Assembly (NCBI GenBank): GCA_002782605.1
Contig: PFIF01000037.1
Coordinates: 1-10,248 of the forward strand
DNA from: Deltaproteobacteria bacterium CG_4_8_14_3_um_filter_43_13
Lineage (GTDB): Bacteria > Desulfobacterota > UBA8473
Length of the DNA stretch: 10,248 nucleotides
Reading direction: 5' to 3'
The notes under the pieces are model-generated. The model saw only the letters and a list, made by a program, of their open reading frames with translations. It was not told the DNA's origin and did no database searches. This document shows positions 5,573-10,248 of the stretch, piece after piece. Position numbers and translations under genes: made by a program. How positions within the stretch are numbered: the first letter of the stretch is position 1; every line of letters begins with the position of its first letter.

Positions 5573-6718
5573 TTACAGGATATCCGATAACCAACCTCGT
5601 TTTATACCTACTGCCCCTTCAGGGCAGAGTTCCTGACAGCAAAAACATCTGATGCAAGTCTTATAATCTATGTTTATCTTCCCATTTACAGTCTTCATGG
5701 TTTGGGAGGGACATGAATCAACACAAACCTGGCATGATCTGCATTTTGTGTGGTCAATAGACGGCTTTGATGTTACCGTATTCTTTATAAAATTGGATAG
5801 AACTTTGGGAATGCGAAATCCAATATCATGTGTTTTGGGCAGCTTAAAATCTCTTATCTTGGCCTTTCCCAAATCCTCTCCCAGTACCTCAATCTCCTTT
5901 AAGTCAGTCTTCCCTATCCCCTTCTGTCTTGCTGCCCTTATGATATAAACATCGTCTGACGGAATGCCAAGGGTTTGACATATCACAGTGTCAATGGCCA
6001 CACAATCGATACCGGCAAATATAAGCCCCACCTTTCTGGGATCGCCATTCCCAGGCCCATCCCCTTCCATTCCAACAATCCCATCCATTATGGTCAATTG
6101 AGGCTGGATCAGAAGATAGAGGTCAAGAAGCATCTGGGCAAAAAAATTCACATCTATCCCTGCCTTTAGATGCCACTTTGCCTTTCTGTTACCCACAACA
6201 AAGCCAAAATTATTCTTCACGCAGAGCGTAAGGAGCATCTGGCCGTGTGTCTTGAGTTTGGGAAGATTTATGATAACATCAGCCCCTAAAAAGGCTTTGG
6301 CCACCTCAAACCTTTTAAATATATGCCCTCTTTTATTCTCTACATCTACTGCCTCATCGAACTCTACCAGCTTAACCCCCATTGTATCGGAGACTTCTTT
6401 GATTCCAGTCTTTTCAGCGACCCTTTTTAGGCCTCCAACACCCGGACTATCTCCAATACAGGAAATTCCGCCGGCTTCTTTAACCAGCCTGACAACTGCG
6501 GACACAACAGATGGATGGGTAGTAACGGCATTCTCTGGCGCTTTGCCTGAAAGCAGGTTGGGCTTAAGTAAAACCCTATCTCCATCCCTGATAAAACCCC
6601 CAATCCCCCCCAAAAGATCAACGGAATCCCTAACAGCCTCATAGACCTTTTCTTCCTGATAATCTTCACACTTTACTATAGCTACTTTTGACTTACATGA
6701 ATCGGTCATACTATTCAT
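5573..6718 (-). CDS. DUF362 domain protein with C-terminal 2[4Fe-4S] ferredoxin domain
   Basis: The product (381 residues from the ATG at 6718) has an N-terminal DUF362 domain over about residues 10-300. Recognisable stretches are RVLLKPNLL, THPSVVSAVVRLVKEAG, the INLPKLKTH block and KNNFGFVVGNRK. The C-terminus is a bacterial ferredoxin domain with Cys 326/329/332/336 and 355/358/361/365, each set followed by Pro. One extra Cys (360) sits inside the second set. Such DUF362-ferredoxin proteins are common in anaerobes; their reaction is unknown and an iron-sulfur redox role is inferred. The start is uncertain. The ATG at 6718 overlaps the HAD gene end by 8 bases (AGG 7 bases upstream); a TTG at 6739 and an ATG at 6709 are alternatives. 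Coupling to the upstream phosphatase gene is strongly suggested by the overlap. Confidence 0.88.
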   Translation of the reverse strand: MNSMTDSCKSKVAIVKCEDYQEEKVYEAVRDSVDLLGGIGGFIRDGDRVLLKPNLLSGKAPENAVTTHPSVVSAVVRLVKEAGGISCIGDSPGVGGLKRVAEKTGIKEVSDTMGVKLVEFDEAVDVENKRGHIFKRFEVAKAFLGADVIINLPKLKTHGQMLLTLCVKNNFGFVVGNRKAKWHLKAGIDVNFFAQMLLDLYLLIQPQLTIMDGIVGMEGDGPGNGDPRKVGLIFAGIDCVAIDTVICQTLGIPSDDVYIIRAARQKGIGKTDLKEIEVLGEDLGKAKIRDFKLPKTHDIGFRIPKVLSNFIKNTVTSKPSIDHTKCRSCQVCVDSCPSQTMKTVNGKINIDYKTCIRCFCCQELCPEGAVGIKRGWLSDIL

Positions 6719-8030
6719 CAGGAAACCTATTATCTTCAACTATCTCTATCAGGTCTTTCAATCTATTCAATATCCTCTTGGGCATATTCAGCGACAGGGT
6801 CTCTCTCGTTTCAAACCCTGTAGGCACAGCATACACATCAACCCCTGCATTCTTACCCGTTTCAATATCAATCATTGAATCTCCGACGAATACAACTTCT
6901 TCCCTGGGTAAATTCATGCCCCTTAAAGCATCAAAGATGACGTCTGGATTGGGTTTTGATTTTCCATGGTTATCAACTCCAATTACCGCTTCAAAATATC
7001 CTTCAATCCTAGATTGTCTTAGGATTTTTTTAGCATATCTCCCTTCCATGTTTGTTGCTATTCCCAGAGCCAGTCCGGAATCCTTCAGACTGTTAACAAC
7101 CTGTCTTACATCCGAAAAGAGGGGCGGGGTATCCACTATGAGTTCAAGGTATTTTTCCTTAAATAATCTCATTGCATCATCGAGTTCACTGGGCATAACC
7201 AGTTGGTTCATAGTATTCACTATAGAGTTTTGAAATAGCGCCTTTAAGTTATCGAGCTTAATCGGTTGATACCCAAGAGATTTTAAGGCATAGTTGAACC
7301 CCTTATGTATCGATTTAACAGAATTGATTAACGTACCATCCAAATCAAAAATTACCCCTCTGATATCTTTGTATAGATTTTTCTTTACATCTGAAAAGCT
7401 GTTGTAATTCCAGCAGACTATTCCCTTTTCAATACAATGAGAGTAAAGGGTGTCTTTTGCATATACCTCATCAGCCTCTTCAGCGATGCACTTATCAGAG
7501 AGGCCGTTACCGATGAAGATGATATGGTCATATTGATCCCGGAATCTTTTCAATATTGTTCTTTTACAATTCCCGCAACTACCACACTCAGGGTTGTAGA
7601 AGGGAAATTCTATCTCTATTCTATCTCTGCCCCTGAATATAATTCTATTGGCAAAGTATTCAATATCAGTGACATTATGGTGGTTAAGCAAGGCATTGAT
7701 ATATAAGCCAAAACCGTCACTTACAATCTTAAAGTCAATCCTCTTGTCTCTGCAGGATTTATAGAATTCCTTAAAATAGGGATCTAATGTTGAGTGATGA
7801 CAGATGAAATTGACCATTTCTTTTTCTGTGCCAACTATCAGTCTGGCAATTCTGGCATATGCCTCCCTTGAGCCTATCTTGCCGGCTACATAGTCCCGAT
7901 CAATGTCTTTCCAGCTTTTCCTGGTGAACCTATTCAGAAAATCATACCCAACGTCTTCCTTAGTAATTGTTCCATCAAAATCACATAAAACGAGCTCCTT
8001 GGCAGGGCACTTTGAGTTTTTGGTCTTCAT
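6711..8030 (-). CDS. tandem double HAD-superfamily phosphatase (PSP/MtnX-like N-domain, Gph/PpaX-like C-domain)
   Basis: This 439-residue protein carries two complete HAD phosphatase domains. Domain 1 (about 10-215) has motif I D17-F-D19-G-T, motif II Ser104 (IVSDGFG), and motif IV GNGLSD (about 174-179). It also has C149, C152 and C155 in a CGSCGNCKR stretch typical of the phosphoserine-phosphatase/MtnX-like subfamily. Domain 2 (about 222-439) has motif I D229-L-D231-G-T, Thr326 (GIATN), Lys359 in KSKPNPD, and VGDSMID with D384 and D388, plus a helical cap as in phosphoglycolate/pyrophosphate phosphatases. All catalytic residues appear intact in both. Single-domain proteins of each type are about 210-230 residues, so this is a fusion and not a frameshift. 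The substrate is unknown. The ATG at 8030 lacks a clear Shine-Dalgarno sequence. It is followed by, and overlaps, the DUF362 gene. Confidence 0.88.
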   Translation of the reverse strand: MKTKNSKCPAKELVLCDFDGTITKEDVGYDFLNRFTRKSWKDIDRDYVAGKIGSREAYARIARLIVGTEKEMVNFICHHSTLDPYFKEFYKSCRDKRIDFKIVSDGFGLYINALLNHHNVTDIEYFANRIIFRGRDRIEIEFPFYNPECGSCGNCKRTILKRFRDQYDHIIFIGNGLSDKCIAEEADEVYAKDTLYSHCIEKGIVCWNYNSFSDVKKNLYKDIRGVIFDLDGTLINSVKSIHKGFNYALKSLGYQPIKLDNLKALFQNSIVNTMNQLVMPSELDDAMRLFKEKYLELIVDTPPLFSDVRQVVNSLKDSGLALGIATNMEGRYAKKILRQSRIEGYFEAVIGVDNHGKSKPNPDVIFDALRGMNLPREEVVFVGDSMIDIETGKNAGVDVYAVPTGFETRETLSLNMPKRILNRLKDLIEIVEDNRFPDE

Positions 8031-8057
8031 TTAATGTTATCCATTTTTTAGGGATAT

Positions 8058-8206
8058 GTATCCGTTCACAGTTTACGGTTTGCAGTTAACAGTCGGCAAA
8101 AATGCTTCAAGCTTTATATAATTACAACAGCAAGCTTAAGCTTGCTGTTGTAATGCCTGCTGTTGTAATTACCGTAAACCGTAAACTGAGAACCGTGAAC
8201 GGTTAC
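8058..8206. mobile_element. non-coding inverted-repeat element (MITE-like), about 150 bp
   Basis: The ends GTATCCGTTCAC (8058-8069) and GTGAACGGTTAC (8195-8206) are inverted repeats with one mismatch. Just inside, 13 bases (8069-8081) are perfectly complementary to 8176-8188. The arms are made of 7-base units: GTTCACA, GTTTACG, GTTTGCA, GTTAACA on the left, and ACCGTAA, ACCGTAA, ACTGAGA, ACCGTGA on the right. The centre holds a perfect 34-bp palindrome (8121-8154). Flanking AGGGATAT (8050-8057) and AGGGTTAT (8207-8214) agree in 7 of 8 bases and may be a target-site duplication. There is no ORF. A miniature transposable element or a large intergenic repeat is the likely identity; no transposase is nearby. 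Confidence 0.55.
8121..8154. repeat. perfect 34-bp palindrome plus a third copy of its arm
   Basis: The two 17-base halves are exact reverse complements with no spacer, centred on AAGCTT-like sequence at 8137/8138. GCTGTTGTAAT appears at 8144-8154 and again at 8159-8169 as a direct repeat. As a result TAATTACAACAGCA (8119-8132) can pair either with the palindrome's right half or with 8158-8171 (14 bp), giving two alternative hairpins. Confidence 0.85.
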
Positions 8207-8215
8207 AGGGTTATG

Positions 8216-8244
8216 TTGACCATCTGAAATTGCTGTGATATTAA
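8216..8244 (+). promoter_or_regulatory. candidate extended -10 promoter for the creatininase-family gene
   Basis: TTGACC (8216-8221) and TATTAA (8239-8244) are separated by 17 bases, with TG one base before the -10 box. The -35 box begins two bases after the right flank of the inverted-repeat element. The leader to the ATG at 8316 would be about 65 bases. Confidence 0.45.
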
Positions 8245-8315
8245 TAGCAGATTCTTATGTTAAGATAAGCTCAGGTATATGTCCAGTAAAAACATATTCC
8301 ATAATGGAGGTCAAT

Positions 8316-9035
8316 ATGATAATTCAGGAAATGACGATGTCGGAATTTGAAGAAGGGTTGAAAAAAACTAAAACAGTTATTGTGCCTGTCGGGACTACAG
8401 AAGAACACGGCTCTCACCTTCCGCTGGCTACAGATATTATCCATGTGTATGAAATGGTAAAAGAAGCAGCCACGAGGGTGGATGTCTTCATAGCTCCTCC
8501 CGTTTTCTTCGGGTTATGCCGCAGTACAAGCCAGCATCCGGGGACCATTAACATTTCAGGAGATACCTTTAGAAGTCTTGTTAAAGAGATAGTGATATCC
8601 CTTTATACCCATAAGATGAGAGATTTTATAATTATATCAGGTCATGCCGGCGGAACACATATGTCCTCCCTGACGGAAGTCGGAGAGTTGTTGCTCAATG
8701 AACTCCCTGAAGTAAATATCGCTATAGTTTCATTATTCGAACTGATTGGGAAAGAATGTCTGGATGTCATTGAGACGGATGGAGATGGTCATGCCGGGGA
8801 GTTGGAGACGTCTCTAGTGCTCTACTCAAAACCGCATTTAGTGAAAGGTCTGGGAGAAAGTTCCTATCCTCAGATCCCCCCTTATTTTTTGATAAGGGAC
8901 AAAAGAAAGTACTGGCATACAGGTGTTTGGGGCAACCCTACAAAAGCCAGTGCTGAGAAGGGGAAGAGGATATTTGATATAGCGGTGGATAAAATCGTCA
9001 ACCTAAAAAAGGAGTTTGAGAAATTCAAAGGATAG
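8316..9035 (+). CDS. creatininase-family amidohydrolase
   Basis: The 239-residue product contains the metal-binding N-terminal signature VPVGTTEEHGSHLPLATD, giving Glu29, His31 and Asp40 in the spacing of creatininase Glu34, His36 and Asp45. The CRSTSQHPGTINIS segment, SGHAGG with His110, and DGHAGELETS with His159 and Glu162 are also family signatures. The family includes creatininase, FAPy deformylase and mycofactocin MftE. The substrate here cannot be named, and no mycofactocin gene is nearby. The usual GHGGN motif reads GHAGGT. The ATG at 8316 has GGAGG 5 bases upstream. The frame remains open to 8235, but that extension lacks family similarity. It converges with the DUF4911-like gene, 21 bases away, without a visible terminator. 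Confidence 0.88.
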   Translation: MIIQEMTMSEFEEGLKKTKTVIVPVGTTEEHGSHLPLATDIIHVYEMVKEAATRVDVFIAPPVFFGLCRSTSQHPGTINISGDTFRSLVKEIVISLYTHKMRDFIIISGHAGGTHMSSLTEVGELLLNELPEVNIAIVSLFELIGKECLDVIETDGDGHAGELETSLVLYSKPHLVKGLGESSYPQIPPYFLIRDKRKYWHTGVWGNPTKASAEKGKRIFDIAVDKIVNLKKEFEKFKG

Positions 9036-9056
9036 TTAGAAAGGGAGATTTTTACA

Positions 9057-9284
9057 CTATAATTCTTTTATATCTGCCGGGGGATCGATAGGCTGCACTT
9101 CAAACTCGCCCCTCAGGTTATCCAGTATTTCGTTTACGTCCCTTTCAAAATCCGGGGCTATCATTAGTTCAACTACACCTTCATGGGGGCCTAATGTTCT
9201 CATTACTGCCATACCATCATAGGCTTCAAGAATAAACTTCAGGAATGCTATATTCTTTCTGTCAACCCTGAAATACCTCTGCAT
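9057..9284 (-). CDS. small DUF4911-like protein downstream of rsmE
   Basis: From the ATG at 9284 this is a 75-residue protein beginning RYFRVDRKNIAFLKFILEAYDGMAV, which resembles the DUF4911 family as I remember it: an RVDR-x-IAFLKFI-EAYDG block followed by APDFE and a helix with Leu spacing. The function is unknown. The start is uncertain. The frame is open upstream to a TTG at 9377 (106 residues), 6 bases after the rsmE stop codon but without a Shine-Dalgarno sequence. A TTG at 9293 has a GGAG 8 bases upstream. The short distance to rsmE suggests one transcript. The family assignment comes from memory of the motif and is moderately sure. Confidence 0.65.
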   Translation of the reverse strand: MQRYFRVDRKNIAFLKFILEAYDGMAVMRTLGPHEGVVELMIAPDFERDVNEILDNLRGEFEVQPIDPPADIKEL

Positions 9285-9383
9285 AGTCTTCAAGAATGAT
9301 ACTCCACACAATTCCTGTGATAGCTCTGAGACCTTTGGACAATCTGCCGAAAGCTTTGAAAAAGGATACCTTTTCAAGTATAT

Positions 9384-10124
9384 TCAATTCAAATCCCCAA
9401 ATCTATGCTGGATTACGCTCAATATACTTATACTTGCTGTTTCACTCCGTAATATCCTGATACCCATGTTCGCCACATTAAAACCTGCTTCATGGGCTTT
9501 TCGTATCTCAATTCTGCTAAATCCTCCCTCTGGACCAACTAAGATAAAAAATTTATTTGCATTTGGATTCAGATCAAAGACTTCCTTTAAAGCTGCAGCC
9601 CCTTCTTCCTCCCACAGGATAAGTTTAAGGGTGTCTTTTAAATCCCTGGTGAGAATTTCTGAAAAATCAACAGGGGAGGCAATGTGAGGGGGAAAGTTTC
9701 TGCCGCATTGTTTGGTTGCTTCCAGTGCTATTTTTCGCCAGCGCTCTACCTTTTTAAACGATTTATCGTTTATTAACTTTGGGATAGAACGATCTGAATT
9801 AAAAGGGAGGATTTCAGAGACCCCCAGTTCTGTTCCCTTTTGAATAATAATGTCCATCTTGGGAAGTTTAGGCAACCCCTGTCCCAGGATAATCTCTATC
9901 GGAGATTCCCTCTGGGGAAGAAATTTTTTAATTATGTCCACCATAAGTTCTCTGAAACTCTCTTCTTTAATCTTAGCATGATACTCCCAACCGGCATCAT
10001 CAAACAGAACTACCCTATCCCCCACACCAAGCCTGAGTACCCTGCTTATATGCTTAACATCTTCTCCAACTATTATCCCTATATTGTCCCTTATCCTGCC
10101 CTTTTCAATGAAGAACCTTGGCAC
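9384..10124 (-). CDS. rsmE: 16S rRNA (uracil(1498)-N3)-methyltransferase, GTG start
   Basis: RsmE is a SPOUT (alpha/beta-knot) methyltransferase that methylates U1498 of 16S rRNA using S-adenosylmethionine. The 246 residues equal the family length. Signatures are the N-terminal PUA-like domain with HISRVLRLGVGD (about 25-36), the GQGLPKLPKMDIIIQKGTELGV segment (about 81-102), RWRKIALEATKQCGR (about 129-143), and the knot motifs LVGPEGGFS (about 195-203) and GIRILRSETA (about 221-230). The GTG at 10124 starts the PRFF motif and has GGAGG 6 bases upstream, preferred over an out-of-frame ATG that overlaps it. It is followed by the small DUF4911-like gene. Confidence 0.96.
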   Translation of the reverse strand: MPRFFIEKGRIRDNIGIIVGEDVKHISRVLRLGVGDRVVLFDDAGWEYHAKIKEESFRELMVDIIKKFLPQRESPIEIILGQGLPKLPKMDIIIQKGTELGVSEILPFNSDRSIPKLINDKSFKKVERWRKIALEATKQCGRNFPPHIASPVDFSEILTRDLKDTLKLILWEEEGAAALKEVFDLNPNANKFFILVGPEGGFSRIEIRKAHEAGFNVANMGIRILRSETASISILSVIQHRFGDLN

Positions 10125-10248
10125 ATTCTCCCTCCATTAAAATTGCACACTGAAAATCGCTCAAAGACTCACTTTTTCTGAAACTGTAGCATATCTTTCA
10201 CTTTGCATACTAGTGCTTTGACTCATAAATAACTTTACCAAAAATGTC
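10125..10248. other. region upstream of rsmE, nothing firm
   Basis: On the minus strand two short open stretches enter from the window edge (12 and 28 codons before a stop) and could be the end of a gene beyond the window, but neither is recognisable. No convincing promoter with sensible spacing to rsmE was found. Confidence 0.2.

Noticed and set aside
6252..6644. Plus-strand open frame of 130 codons opposite the DUF362 gene
   Set aside because: It is an antisense shadow without motif or ribosome binding site; the minus-strand protein has clear domains.
10129..10163. TTGAGC-17-TTTAAT on the minus strand as a promoter for rsmE
   Set aside because: Transcription would start inside the Shine-Dalgarno sequence, leaving no usable ribosome binding site for the GTG start.

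Overview
The window looks like chromosomal DNA of an anaerobic bacterium of moderate-to-low G+C content. It most resembles the deltaproteobacterial (Desulfobacterota-like) range. The hints are a KorD/VorD-like 2[4Fe-4S] ferredoxin, a DUF362-ferredoxin protein, a glycine-rich bacterial RRM protein, a DUF4911-like protein, clear GGAGG ribosome binding sites and scattered G/C-rich hairpin repeats. This placement is an inference, not a database result. I see no phage, transposase, plasmid or CRISPR genes.

Left part (1-3212). A stand-alone ferredoxin gene (minus strand) is divergent from a pantothenate operon. The operon is preceded by a 338-base gene-free stretch with a good promoter, about 145 bases of leader and a perfect 13-bp intrinsic terminator ending only 18 bases before the first start codon. 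Part of the leader is complementary to the terminator loop and 3' arm, so this may be an attenuator or riboswitch. The operon reads MoaD/ThiS-like sulfur carrier, panB, panC, panD. PanB (ketopantoate from 2-oxoisovalerate and methylene-THF), PanD (beta-alanine from aspartate) and PanC (ligation of pantoate and beta-alanine) together make pantothenate, the coenzyme A precursor. The sulfur carrier has no obvious role in that pathway.

Middle (3213-5349). A promoter drives a two-gene unit, a zinc-ribbon protein with a long acidic tail and an RDD-family membrane protein. A tRNA-Phe(GAA) gene follows, with its own promoter and a strong terminator. Converging on it is an RRM RNA-binding protein gene with a roughly 150-base 5' leader.

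Right part (5573-10248). On the minus strand a tandem double HAD phosphatase gene is translationally coupled to a DUF362/ferredoxin gene. Upstream lies a roughly 150-bp non-coding inverted-repeat element (8058-8206). It is built from 7-bp tandem units around a perfect 34-bp palindrome, has a near-perfect 8-bp flanking direct repeat, and looks like a miniature mobile element. Next to it is a promoter and a creatininase-family amidohydrolase gene (plus strand). The window closes with rsmE (16S rRNA m3U1498 methyltransferase) followed by a small DUF4911-like gene, both on the minus strand.

The points most worth a second look are the moaD-pan leader, the inverted-repeat element, the double phosphatase fusion and the zinc-ribbon/RDD pair.
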